This document shows positions 8,821 to 17,360 of a stretch of 64,000 bases of DNA, in pieces. Positions within the stretch are counted from its first letter, which is position 1; each line of letters begins with the position of its first letter. The notes beneath the pieces were generated by a model. The model made no database searches. It was not told the origin of the DNA and was given only the letters and a program-made list of their open reading frames with translations. Source of the stretch: Mycolicibacterium peregrinum (lineage in GTDB: Bacteria > Actinomycetota > Actinomycetes > Mycobacteriales > Mycobacteriaceae); NCBI RefSeq assembly GCF_002102345.1, contig NZ_LQPP01000048.1:1-64000 (forward strand), written 5' to 3'. The position numbers were made by a program, and so were the translations under genes.

Positions 8821-9689
8821 TGGCGATTGCCGTTGCGTTCCCCACGCTGGCCCGCGGGCGCACCCGCCCGCGGTTGTCGTGGTCATGGCCGCGGTCCACG
8901 GTGCTCAACTGGGCCGGGTTCTCGATGGTGATCGTGCTGACGATGCTCGTCATCGCGGTGCCGCTGATCGCCCCGCACGACCCGCTCACACCGGTAGGCA
9001 TGCCACTGCAAGCCCCGGGGAAGAACGGGTTCCTGCTGGGCACCGACAGCGTCGGCCGCGACATCCTGTCCCGCGTTCTCTACGGCGCCCGGTCCAGCTG
9101 GTTCGCCGCGCTGGTCGTGGTCACCGCCGGCCTGGCGATCGGCGGGCTGGTCGGCCTGATCGCGGGCGCGTCGGGAGGCTGGATCGACTCCATGTTGATG
9201 CGCATCACCGACGCGTTTCTGTCCCTGCCCGCCCCGGTGCTCGCGATCGCCGTAGTCGCCGCGCTCGGACCGGGTTTCGTGCACACCCTGATCGCGGTGT
9301 CGATCGTCTGGTGGCCGTTCTACGCCAGGCTGGTACGCGGCGAGATTGCCCGCCTGGCTGCCCGGCCACACGTAGAGGCCGCCAAACTCGCCGGGGTGAG
9401 CAGATTCCGGCTCGCGACGCGCCACCTTCTCCCCGGTGCGGTGCCGAACGCTCTCGTCGCCGCCAGCCTGGATCTCGGCACGCTGATCCTCACGGTCGCC
9501 GCACTGTCGTTCCTCGGGCTCGGACAGGCCGCGCCCGCACCTGAACTGGGTGCCGACTCAGCCCGCAACCTCAGCTATTTCCTGCAGCAGTGGTGGATTC
9601 CGGTGATGCCGGGTCTGGGTGTCCTGGTGCTGGCACTCGTGGGGAACATCGCCGGGGACTGCCTGCGCAACCTGATGAAGAACCGGTGA
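8820..9689 (+). CDS. ABC transporter permease, DppC type
   Basis: A 289-residue membrane permease of the binding-protein-dependent family, DppC-like. The start ATG overlaps the ATPase stop (TGATG). About six membrane helices are predicted, and the EAA loop facing the ATPase is seen at EAAKLAGVSRFRLATRHLLPG. The N-terminal GTDSVGRDILSRVLYGARSS is typical of DppC/OppC. It pairs with the DppB-type permease directly downstream. Confidence 0.88.
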   Translation: MAIAVAFPTLARGRTRPRLSWSWPRSTVLNWAGFSMVIVLTMLVIAVPLIAPHDPLTPVGMPLQAPGKNGFLLGTDSVGRDILSRVLYGARSSWFAALVVVTAGLAIGGLVGLIAGASGGWIDSMLMRITDAFLSLPAPVLAIAVVAALGPGFVHTLIAVSIVWWPFYARLVRGEIARLAARPHVEAAKLAGVSRFRLATRHLLPGAVPNALVAASLDLGTLILTVAALSFLGLGQAAPAPELGADSARNLSYFLQQWWIPVMPGLGVLVLALVGNIAGDCLRNLMKNR

Positions 9690-9702
9690 GAGGAGAACGT
9701 CA

Positions 9703-10707
9703 GTGAAGACTTTCGTGGCTTCGCGGCTCGGTGCGATGGCTGCCATCCTGATCGCCCTCACCGGAGTGATGTTCGTGCTCCAGCACGTCTCGCCGCTGGA
9801 CCCCGTGAAGGCGCAGTTGGGGGCCCAGGCCTCCGCGCAGGCAGTCGCCGACAGGCGAGAGGAACTCGGCTTGAACGAGCCTGTGCTGGTGCAGTTCTGG
9901 CACTACCTGACCAATGCGGTGACCGGTGACCTCGGAACCTCCTACCGCACCCGGCACCCGGTGTTGTCGGACCTCGGAAGCTTTTTGCCGGCGACCTTGG
10001 AACTCGCGCTCTTCGGGATTGCCATCGCGCTGGTGCTGGCGGCCCTGCTGGCGTTCAGCACCACCTTGAAATGGCCTGGCGCTCAGGTGCTTCGGGCGGT
10101 GTTGTTCACCGGTGCCGCAGCGCCGATGTTCCTGCTCGGCATCCTCGGGCTGATCGTGTTCTACCAGAACCTGGGCTGGGTACCGGCCAACGGGCGTATC
10201 GCCGTGCCGAATCCGCCTACCGGTCCGACAGGCCTGCTCACCGTCGACGGACTCGTGCACGGCCGGTTCGACGTGGTGGTCGACGCACTACAGCATCTGA
10301 TGCTGCCGGCCCTGGTGATCGCGATCGCGCCCGCCGTGGCGATCGGGCGGGTGTTGCGCAGCAGCCTGATGACCGACATCGACAGTGACTACGCGCGGAC
10401 CGCCCGGGCGAAGGGACTGTCCGAGGGCCGGATCATGACGCGCCACGTGCTGCGCAACTCGGTCGGATCAGCGTTGTCGATGACCGGTCTTCAAGTGGGC
10501 CTGATGTTCTCGGGCGTGCTCGTCGTCGAGCAGGTGTTCGGATGGCCAGGTATCGGCCAGTACATCGCGCAGAGCATCCCGGTCGCCGACTTCCCTGCCA
10601 TCGCAGGCGTCACCTTGATGCTGGGTGCGCTCTACGTAGTCATCAACACCGCCGTGGACCTGCTCCAGGCGGCAGCCGATCCCCGTATCGCAGCAATAGG
10701 AGGTTAG
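9703..10707 (+). CDS. ABC transporter permease, DppB type
   Basis: A 334-residue inner-membrane permease of the DppB/OppB type, starting with GTG at 9703 after an AGGAG site. Family features are the first helix followed by a periplasmic domain, GDLGTSYRT, and the EAA-like loop ending in RARAKGLSEGR-type sequence (here RTARAKGLSEGRIMTRHVLR). It completes the translocation pore with the upstream DppC-type subunit; the stop abuts the next gene. Confidence 0.88.
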   Translation: MKTFVASRLGAMAAILIALTGVMFVLQHVSPLDPVKAQLGAQASAQAVADRREELGLNEPVLVQFWHYLTNAVTGDLGTSYRTRHPVLSDLGSFLPATLELALFGIAIALVLAALLAFSTTLKWPGAQVLRAVLFTGAAAPMFLLGILGLIVFYQNLGWVPANGRIAVPNPPTGPTGLLTVDGLVHGRFDVVVDALQHLMLPALVIAIAPAVAIGRVLRSSLMTDIDSDYARTARAKGLSEGRIMTRHVLRNSVGSALSMTGLQVGLMFSGVLVVEQVFGWPGIGQYIAQSIPVADFPAIAGVTLMLGALYVVINTAVDLLQAAADPRIAAIGG

Positions 10708-11343
10708 GTGCCCAAACAGCCACTCATCGTGGGTAATCCGGTTCTTGTCGTGGTCGACATACAGGAAGGCGGTGGAATGTCGGCCCAGGACGCCGGGATT
10801 CCGGTGATGGCCGGTCACGCCGAACGCGTCGCCATCGCCGAGAAGCTGCTCGCCGCGGCACGTGCGGCCGATGTGCCGGTGGTGTTCTTCCAGGAAGTTC
10901 ACCGGCCCAGCGGCATCGACTTCGGCCGCGAGCTCGACGGCACCGAGGGCGTCCACTGCGTCGAGGGCCGGCCGGGCACCGACCTGGAGCCCACCCTGCG
11001 GCCGCTGCCCGACGAGTTCCACATCGTGAAGCGGCGCTACTCCGGTTTCATCGGAACGGATTTCGAGATCGTGCTGTCAGGTCTCAAGGCGTCGACGCTC
11101 ATCCTCATCGGCGGACTCACCGATGTGTGTGTGCACTACACCTTCGCCGACGCCCACCAGCGGGATTTCTACGTCCGTGTCGTCACCGACTGCGTCGGCG
11201 GGTCGTCGCAATACCGGCATGACGCCGCGCTCGATGCCATGGAGTACCTGCAGACCGGCGCGTTGCGAACCTCCGACGAGATTCTCGCCGCCTTCTCCGA
11301 ACTCGCCACGTCCCAGCCCGTTCTCGAAGGAGCCGCCCGATGA
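10708..11343 (+). CDS. isochorismatase-fold amidohydrolase (cysteine hydrolase)
   Basis: A 211-residue isochorismatase-fold enzyme. The cysteine-hydrolase triad is present: Asp17 (VVVDIQE), Lys108 (HIVKRRYSG) and Cys141 (GGLTDVCVHYT). This fold includes ureidoacrylate, N-carbamoylsarcosine, biuret and triuret hydrolases, which cleave C-N bonds in small amides and carbamoyl compounds; true isochorismatases lack the Cys. Here, between an importer and allantoin-type enzymes, a carbamoyl- or ureido-amide hydrolase is likely. The GTG start at 10708 follows AGGAGG and directly abuts the previous stop. Confidence 0.82.
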   Translation: MPKQPLIVGNPVLVVVDIQEGGGMSAQDAGIPVMAGHAERVAIAEKLLAAARAADVPVVFFQEVHRPSGIDFGRELDGTEGVHCVEGRPGTDLEPTLRPLPDEFHIVKRRYSGFIGTDFEIVLSGLKASTLILIGGLTDVCVHYTFADAHQRDFYVRVVTDCVGGSSQYRHDAALDAMEYLQTGALRTSDEILAAFSELATSQPVLEGAAR

Positions 11344-12920
11344 TCAAGCGATGGAAGACCATGGCCGCCGTGAGCGCGGTGGCCGCGTTGATGCTGAGCG
11401 CCTGTGGCGGATCGGATTCCGGCAGTGGCACACCCAGTGCAGCGCCCACCGACAAGGTGCTGCACCTGTCGTTCCTGCAGGACCCCGGTCAGCCGCCCGA
11501 CCCCGACATCTACTACGCCGGCCAGGGCCTGCTGCTGACCACCAACATCTACGAGGGGCTGCTGCAGTACAAGGCGGGGACAGACAAGCCCGTACTGGAA
11601 CCTCTGCTGGCCACTGAGTGGAAAGCGTCGCCGGACAACAGGGTGTTCGATTTCAAACTGCGCGAAGGCGTCAAGTTCCATGACGGCACACCGTTCACCG
11701 CGGATGCCGTCAAGGCGTCCTTCGATCGCAGACTGGCGGTGAACCAGGGCCCGGCCTACATGGTCAAGGACGTGGAATCGGTCACCCCGCATGGTGATTA
11801 CGACGTCACCATCACCCTGAAGGCGCCCAATGCCGCCTTTCTCGACTATCTCGCGTGCGCATACGGACCCAGGATGCTGAGCCCTGCGGGCCTCCAACAG
11901 AACGCGGGTTCCGATCATGCACAGAGCTACATGACGAATCACGATCTGGGAACCGGCCCGTACGCGCTCACCGCAGCCGAGGTCGGATCGCGCTATGCGC
12001 TGGCGTCGTTCCCGGAGTACTGGGGCTCCAAGCCGTACTTCGAGAAGGTCGAGATGCCGGTGATCACCGATGTTTCGGCACAACAGCTGCAGTTCAACAA
12101 CGGACAGCTCGCCGGGATCCTGCATGACCTGCCTTCCTCGGCGGTCCAGTCCTACCTGGACAACAAGGCATTCGCCAACTACTCGCTGCCGACCATGATG
12201 TCCAACTACCTGTACGTGAACCCGCACAGGGGCATGATGACCGACGCCAGGAACCGCACCGCGGTGCTGCAGGCGATCAACGTCGACGAGCTGGTCAAAC
12301 AGACATACTTCGGACGCGGTGACGTGGCCGGACAGATCTATCCGCCCAACATGATGGCCTCGGATTTCGCCAATCAGGGTGTGGCTCATGATCCCTCGGC
12401 GCTCAGCGGCATCGCAGCGGCACTGCCCGCCGATCAGAAAGCCATCACAATCGGCTACGACTCGAGCAATCCCGACAATCAGCTGGTCAGCAATCTCCTG
12501 CAGACGCAACTCGCCGCGGCGGGACTGACTGCCAAGGTGCAGGCCTACCCGACGTCAGAGATCTACGGTTGGGTCGGCACCGACGGTCAGTCGGCTCCTG
12601 AGATCTTCACCGCGCTGGCCTGGCCCGACGCGCCGTCGCCGTACACCTGGGGGCACATCTCGTGGGATCCCGACGGCGGGCTGAACTACCTGGGATGCTC
12701 GGCGCCACCGGTCACCGAGGCGTTGGCCAGTGGCCTGCCCACCGGTGATTCCGCGGTGTTCTCGCGGGCCGGGCTGGAAGCGGTGAAGACCGGCTGCTGG
12801 CTCAACATCGCCGACGTCAACGACTTCGTGGTGGCCCAACCTTGGCTCAAGGGCGTCGAACAGGCCCACGTGGTGACCAATCCCAACTCGTTGCGGCTCG
12901 CCGCGCTCTCGGTGGGCTGA
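11340..12920 (+). CDS. ABC transporter substrate-binding lipoprotein, family 5
   Basis: A 526-residue solute-binding protein of family 5 (DppA/OppA). It has a lipoprotein signal peptide with lipobox LSAC at about residue 20-23, so it is anchored outside the membrane. The family landmarks NIYEGLLQYK, FKLREGVKFHDGTPFTADAVKASF and the central hinge are present. It overlaps the previous stop by ATGA. Family 5 proteins bind peptides, nickel chelates, opines and other small molecules; here the ligand is probably the compound degraded by the downstream enzymes. Confidence 0.88.
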   Translation: MIKRWKTMAAVSAVAALMLSACGGSDSGSGTPSAAPTDKVLHLSFLQDPGQPPDPDIYYAGQGLLLTTNIYEGLLQYKAGTDKPVLEPLLATEWKASPDNRVFDFKLREGVKFHDGTPFTADAVKASFDRRLAVNQGPAYMVKDVESVTPHGDYDVTITLKAPNAAFLDYLACAYGPRMLSPAGLQQNAGSDHAQSYMTNHDLGTGPYALTAAEVGSRYALASFPEYWGSKPYFEKVEMPVITDVSAQQLQFNNGQLAGILHDLPSSAVQSYLDNKAFANYSLPTMMSNYLYVNPHRGMMTDARNRTAVLQAINVDELVKQTYFGRGDVAGQIYPPNMMASDFANQGVAHDPSALSGIAAALPADQKAITIGYDSSNPDNQLVSNLLQTQLAAAGLTAKVQAYPTSEIYGWVGTDGQSAPEIFTALAWPDAPSPYTWGHISWDPDGGLNYLGCSAPPVTEALASGLPTGDSAVFSRAGLEAVKTGCWLNIADVNDFVVAQPWLKGVEQAHVVTNPNSLRLAALSVG

Positions 12921-13771
12921 TGGCGACGCTGATCCGCAAGAGCGGAGTCCGCCACATCATTCTGCTCACCCTGGGTTGGGAGGAACTGCCGAAATCGGTC
13001 TCGGTGTACGGCGCGCCGGCCGCGGAACGCATGCGCGAACCGGTTCCGGGCGTGTTGCTCCAGACCGACGGGGGCTGGGTGCTGCTCGACACGGGATTCA
13101 ACACCGCACTCGTCCGTGACCCCGCGTTGTACCGCCGGTTCTTCCCGACGGTGGAGTACCGGCCGGTGCTACCGGGGCCCGGCGAGCCGATCGAGCAGCG
13201 GCTGGCCGAGGTCGGCGTCGACTTCGACGACATCCACACCGTCGCGGTGAGCCATCTGCACCACGACCACGCCGGCGGGCTCAAGTTGTTCGCCGGCAAG
13301 GTTCCGGTGCATGCCCAACGTCGCGAACTCGAGTACGGCCTGTCGAATCACCCAGAGCCGGAACGCAACGCGATCGTCCGGGTGGACTTCGACGATCCGA
13401 ACATCGACTGGCGGCTGGCCGACGGTGAGGCCACGATCGCGCCCGGCATCACCGCGATCCCGACGTACGGACACACGCCCGGACATCAGAGTTTCGCGGT
13501 GGAGATCGACGAGTCCGTCGGTGGTGGCGGGTTCGTGTTCGCCTTCGACGCCGCGGATCTGACGGAGAACATCGAGCATGAACTCCCGATCGGAGGATTC
13601 ATCGACGTCGAGCCCGAGGAAACGGTCGAACCGATCCGCAAGCTCAAGAAGCTGGCTCGCGACAAGGGTTATCAGTTGATTCCCGGCCATGATCCAGAGG
13701 TGTGGCCGGGGCTGACGGAGCACTTTCACGGGCGCTTCGGCCCCGTCAGCTCGGGAGCCCCTCATGGCTGA
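12920..13771 (+). CDS. metallo-beta-lactamase-fold hydrolase, AHL-lactonase-like
   Basis: A 283-residue metallo-beta-lactamase-fold enzyme closest in layout to N-acyl-homoserine lactonases (AiiA/AttM group). The zinc motif HLHHDH is at residues 112-117 and further ligands are in GHTPGHQS and in the C-terminal GHDPEVW. These enzymes open lactone rings. Inside a ureide-type operon it might act on a lactone or cyclic imide intermediate rather than a signal. Start: ATG at 12920 overlaps the previous stop (TGATG). Confidence 0.8.
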   Translation: MATLIRKSGVRHIILLTLGWEELPKSVSVYGAPAAERMREPVPGVLLQTDGGWVLLDTGFNTALVRDPALYRRFFPTVEYRPVLPGPGEPIEQRLAEVGVDFDDIHTVAVSHLHHDHAGGLKLFAGKVPVHAQRRELEYGLSNHPEPERNAIVRVDFDDPNIDWRLADGEATIAPGITAIPTYGHTPGHQSFAVEIDESVGGGGFVFAFDAADLTENIEHELPIGGFIDVEPEETVEPIRKLKKLARDKGYQLIPGHDPEVWPGLTEHFHGRFGPVSSGAPHG

Positions 13772-15059
13772 CCTCGTGCTCCGCGCGCAGCGAGTGCTGC
13801 TCGACGGGGAGCTACTGCCGGCGGCTGTGACGGTCACCAACGGAGTCATCACGGACGTCGGGGTGGTGGATGCCGCAGCCGTGGCACCGGTCGAGATCGA
13901 TCTGCCGGACCACACGGTGCTGCTACCCGGATTCGTCGACACCCATGTCCACGTCAACGAACCGGGAACGGACTGGGAGGGATTCCGGACGGCGACCGCC
14001 GCGGCGGCCGCTGCCGGGATCACCACCATCGTGGACATGCCGCTGGACTGCCGTCCGGTGACCACGACCGTAGCGGCGCTGCGCACCAAACAGGCAGTCG
14101 CCGAGGGGAACTGCCGTGTCGAGGTGGGGTTCTGGGCCGGCGTGGTGCCCGAGAATCTGGATGAGCTGGGGTCGTTGGCGGCCGCGGGTGTGCGCGGGTT
14201 CAAGTGTTTCCTCGCCGACTCCGGCAATCCGGACTTCGGGTATCTGACCCCCGCACAATTCCGGGTCGCGATGAGCCGGATCGCCGAACTCGGTTCTGTG
14301 CTCTTGGTACACGCCGAAAGCCATCGGGTGATCGCCGGCAGCGCACCGCCGCACGGGCGGCGCTACGCGTCGTTTTTGCGATCCCGTCCCGACGCCGCCG
14401 AAGAGGACGCGGTGAGGCTCGTGGTCGATACAGCCGCCGCGACCGGGGCGCGCGCCCACATCGTGCATGTATCCAGCGCCAACGTGCTTGCGATGCTTGC
14501 CGATGCCAAACGCGCGGGTATCCCGGTGACGGCAGAGACCTGTCCGCACTACTTGACGTTCACGGCGGAGGCGATCCCCGACGGCGGTACGGAGTTCGCC
14601 GCGTGCCCGCCCGTCCGGGAAGCCGCCAACCGGGATCGACTGTGGGATGGCCTGCTGGACGGGACCCTGGACATGGTGGTGTCGGATCACTCGCCGTGCT
14701 CGCCGAAACTCAAGGCGGACGGGGATTTCGGTCAGGCTTTCGGCGGGGTCAGCTCCCTGCAGGTCGGACCCGGTGCGGTGTGGGCACATGCGGCGCAACA
14801 CGGGTTCGGGCTGCCCGATCTGAGTCGCTGGATGGCGCAGCAGCCTTCCGCGCTTGCCGGGTTCGCCGATCGGGGGAGCATCGCGCCCGGGCTGCGGGCC
14901 GACCTGTGCGCCTTCGATCCCGCCGCGGAAAGCCCCGTGCACACGGAAGATCTGCTCCACCGCCACCGGATCAGCCCGTACGACGGGGTGACGGTCCGGG
15001 GTGCGGTGCTGCAAACCTGGGTGGCCGGCGTGCCGGTGCTGGAGAAGGTGGCCGCATGA
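13764..15059 (+). CDS. allantoinase (cyclic amidohydrolase)
   Basis: A 431-residue amidohydrolase of the dihydroorotase/allantoinase group, which opens cyclic ureides such as allantoin to allantoate. Metal site: His61 and His63 (DTHVHVNEPG), carboxylated Lys147 (GFKCFL), His183 (LVHAESH), His235 (IVHVSS) and Asp308 (VSDHSPC). NEPG followed by DWEGF is the allantoinase form of the motif, and the MPLDCRP stretch matches the MPLN-x-xP position. It overlaps the upstream gene by eight bases and the racemase by ATGA. An allantoicase three genes on makes allantoin or a close analogue the likely substrate. Confidence 0.85.
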   Translation: MADLVLRAQRVLLDGELLPAAVTVTNGVITDVGVVDAAAVAPVEIDLPDHTVLLPGFVDTHVHVNEPGTDWEGFRTATAAAAAAGITTIVDMPLDCRPVTTTVAALRTKQAVAEGNCRVEVGFWAGVVPENLDELGSLAAAGVRGFKCFLADSGNPDFGYLTPAQFRVAMSRIAELGSVLLVHAESHRVIAGSAPPHGRRYASFLRSRPDAAEEDAVRLVVDTAAATGARAHIVHVSSANVLAMLADAKRAGIPVTAETCPHYLTFTAEAIPDGGTEFAACPPVREAANRDRLWDGLLDGTLDMVVSDHSPCSPKLKADGDFGQAFGGVSSLQVGPGAVWAHAAQHGFGLPDLSRWMAQQPSALAGFADRGSIAPGLRADLCAFDPAAESPVHTEDLLHRHRISPYDGVTVRGAVLQTWVAGVPVLEKVAA

Positions 15060-15808
15060 GGATTCTGATGCTCAATCCCAACACCTCGGCGTCGATGACC
15101 ACCGAGATCGCCGCAGCGGCCAGGGCAGTCGCGCATGGCGGCACCGAGATCACCTGTCTGTCACCGCGGTTCGGGACCGTGGCGATCGACTCGGCCGCCG
15201 AGAGCTACCTGGCCGCGGTAGGAATGATGGACCTGGTCACCACACTGACCGACGCGGGTGAATTCGATTTCGACGCGGTCGTGGTGGCCGGATTCGGAGA
15301 ACACGGCAGGGATGCGCTCGCCGAGATGCTGACCGTGCCGGTGTTCGACATCGCCGAATGTTCGGCTCACGTCGCGCATCTGATCGGCCGCAGGTTCTCC
15401 GTCGTGACCACGTTGGCCCGATCGGTCGCTCCGATCGAAGACCGGCTGATGCTGGCCGGGCTCGACGCGCACTGTGCCTCGGTACGGGCCTGCGGCCTCG
15501 ACACCGCCACGGTCGATGCCGACCCGCAAGGCGCGATCCAGGCCATCGTGGACGAAGCGGCGCGAGCGATCGGCGACGACGGTGCCGACGTGATCTGTCT
15601 CGGGTGTGCGGGGATGTCCGGAGTCGTCGACGCGGTCAGCGCCAAGCTGGGCGTGCCCGTCGTCGACGGTGTCGCCGCGGCGGTTGGTCTCGCCGAAGCC
15701 GTGGTCGGCCTGGGATTGTCGACCAGCAAAGCGGGGGTCTACGCTCCGGGTCCGGACAACCCGCGCAGCCACTGGCCGATCTCGCATGCCCTGGCGGTGC
15801 CCGGATGA
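15056..15808 (+). CDS. Asp/Glu/hydantoin racemase family protein with one catalytic Cys missing
   Basis: A 250-residue member of the Asp/Glu/hydantoin racemase fold. True hydantoin and allantoin racemases use two Cys residues. Here the second is present (Cys184, CLGCAGMSG) but the first is replaced by Gly79 in VVAGFGEHG. This Gly/Cys pair resembles arylmalonate decarboxylase, which acts with a single Cys. So it may be a one-sided isomerase or lyase rather than an allantoin racemase. The ATG at 15056 overlaps the allantoinase stop; the open frame upstream is ignored because it lies inside allantoinase. Confidence 0.8.
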   Translation: MRILMLNPNTSASMTTEIAAAARAVAHGGTEITCLSPRFGTVAIDSAAESYLAAVGMMDLVTTLTDAGEFDFDAVVVAGFGEHGRDALAEMLTVPVFDIAECSAHVAHLIGRRFSVVTTLARSVAPIEDRLMLAGLDAHCASVRACGLDTATVDADPQGAIQAIVDEAARAIGDDGADVICLGCAGMSGVVDAVSAKLGVPVVDGVAAAVGLAEAVVGLGLSTSKAGVYAPGPDNPRSHWPISHALAVPG

Positions 15809-16830
15809 TCCCGGCGATACCGGGGGTGGATCTTGCCTCCCGCGTTGTCGGAGGCAGCGTGGTGGCCGCCAGCGATGAATCGTTCGGCTTCAAGGAGCGG
15901 CTGGTGGATCCGGCCGAACCGGCTTTCGTGCCGGGTACCTACGACCTGCGCGGCGAGGTGGTCGACGGCTGGGAGACCCGCCGTCACGCCGGGCCGGGTG
16001 GCGACTGGGCGATCGTGCGTCTGGGTACGCCGGGGCGGCTGCGCGCCGTCGACGTCGACACCCGCTTCTTCTCGGGCAACCACCCGCAGGCCTGCCGCCT
16101 GGATGCCGCGGTGCTCGTACCGGGAGCGGACGTGACGGATTCCGCCGTGGATTGGACACCCATCGTGGAATCCACTGCCTTGAAGCCAGATTCGAACAAC
16201 TTGATGCCGGTGACCGATCGTCGCCGCTGGACGCACATCCGGCTGGTGCTGGCTACCGACGGCGGGGTGGCACGGTTACGGGCCTACGGCGAGGTGATAC
16301 CGGACCCGGCCCTGTGGTCCGACGTCACCGTCGAGGTGTCCGGTCTGGAGCAGGGCGGTCGCGTCGAATGGTGCAGTGACGCGTTTTATTCCGACGCCGG
16401 GTCGCTGGTGGCGCCCAACCGGCCACACAACATGGGAGATGGCTGGGAGACCCGCCGGCGCCGGGACGTCGGCCCGGAGGACCACGACGCAGTGGTGATC
16501 TCGTTCGCCGTACCGACCGATCTGAAGCGCGTCGAGATCGACACGTCGTACTTCGTGTTCAACGCGTCGCCGGAGGTGGCCGTTCTCGGTACCAGGGTGC
16601 GTGCTGGCGGCGAACAGGGATGGGCAGCAGTGCCATTCGACATCCCGGTCCTCAGTCGGGTCCGATTGGCCGCGGACGCCAGGCAGGTGTTCGTCGTCGA
16701 TGCCCGTGCCGTCACCGCGTTGCGGGTGCAGGCCTATCCCGACGGTGGGATCGCCCGCGTGCGTGCTTCGGGAACACCGACCGAGCAAGGGCTGCGACAG
16801 CTTCGAGAGCAGTGGACGGAGTGCTCGTGA
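15805..16830 (+). CDS. alc: allantoicase
   Basis: A 341-residue allantoicase, which splits allantoate into ureidoglycolate and urea. The family has two similar jelly-roll domains, and the duplication is plain: GWETRR occurs in both halves (about residues 55 and 214), as do DVDTRFFSGNHP in the first and EIDTSYFVFNASPE in the second, each carrying the conserved D-T-x-x-F pattern. It follows allantoinase in the pathway and in the operon. The start is the ATG overlapping the racemase stop. No ureidoglycolate lyase or urease gene is seen in the window. Confidence 0.88.
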   Translation: MIPAIPGVDLASRVVGGSVVAASDESFGFKERLVDPAEPAFVPGTYDLRGEVVDGWETRRHAGPGGDWAIVRLGTPGRLRAVDVDTRFFSGNHPQACRLDAAVLVPGADVTDSAVDWTPIVESTALKPDSNNLMPVTDRRRWTHIRLVLATDGGVARLRAYGEVIPDPALWSDVTVEVSGLEQGGRVEWCSDAFYSDAGSLVAPNRPHNMGDGWETRRRRDVGPEDHDAVVISFAVPTDLKRVEIDTSYFVFNASPEVAVLGTRVRAGGEQGWAAVPFDIPVLSRVRLAADARQVFVVDARAVTALRVQAYPDGGIARVRASGTPTEQGLRQLREQWTECS

Positions 16831-17360
16831 GCGATGTTCGCGCAACGCAGTGCGCGGGATTGTGGCGGCGCACCTTGCTGATCGAGGCCGACGGATCACG
16901 TGACACCGGGACGGGCGTCGCGTGGCTGCAGGCCGGCAGCGCCTACGTCGACTCACGTGGTTTCGGCGGTGAACTGGTCCAGCGCGGAACCATCTTCTCC
17001 TGGCGACGTGACATCGAGCTCGAGCCTTCGGGCCCGGTTCTCGATGAGGGCGATATGCGTTGGGAAGGAGAAACTCTCATCGAGACCGGGGTGCACGAGG
17101 ACTACGTCGAACATTGGGTGCGTGACCCCGGTCCGACGACTCCGTGCGGCGGTCTGTTCCTGCGGGCACCCGACGGTGACCGCGTCATCCTGGTCCGGGT
17201 CGGTCCGGTCTTCGGGTGGCTGGGCGCCGGTGAAGTGGTGATCGACACGGTGGGTGCGCCGGCTTGGGCTGCGCTCGCAATCGAACTGGAAGACAAGTGT
17301 ATTCAGGCCAACGGCGTGCGCTGGGTCGTGGAACGAAGCGAAGGGACAGTGGATCTGTGA
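16827..17360 (+). CDS. HRI1-like beta-barrel protein (fungal HRI1 relative)
   Basis: A 177-residue protein with no signal peptide. Its order of motifs resembles the fungal HRI1 family, lipocalin-like beta-barrels of unknown function: a YVDSRGF strand, FGGELVQRGT, then DEGDMRWEGETLIETG, an aromatic Y-x-E-x-W segment (YVEHWVRD), a VILVRVGP strand and a C-terminal NGVRWVVER. The fungal proteins share DEGDM-like, ETG and Y-E-x-W-R elements and end in a similar NG-x-x-W. This is my reading without a search. The GTG at 16827 overlaps the allantoicase stop (GTGA) after a GGACGGAG site. It may bind or isomerise a ureide intermediate. Confidence 0.6.
   Translation: MSDVRATQCAGLWRRTLLIEADGSRDTGTGVAWLQAGSAYVDSRGFGGELVQRGTIFSWRRDIELEPSGPVLDEGDMRWEGETLIETGVHEDYVEHWVRDPGPTTPCGGLFLRAPDGDRVILVRVGPVFGWLGAGEVVIDTVGAPAWAALAIELEDKCIQANGVRWVVERSEGTVDL

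Noticed and set aside
10708..11343. Isochorismatase of siderophore synthesis
   Set aside because: The Cys141 triad and lack of an ArCP domain or siderophore genes favour an amide or carbamoyl hydrolase.
11169..12509. Minus-strand open frame of 446 codons opposite the solute-binding protein
   Set aside because: Antisense to a clear family 5 binding protein; no recognisable domain.
14204..15055. Upstream extension of the racemase frame
   Set aside because: It lies inside the allantoinase coding region in another frame and is Arg-rich; the ATGA overlap at 15056 gives the natural start.
15056..15808. Calling the protein a standard hydantoin/allantoin racemase
   Set aside because: The first catalytic Cys is missing, so the name would overstate the evidence.
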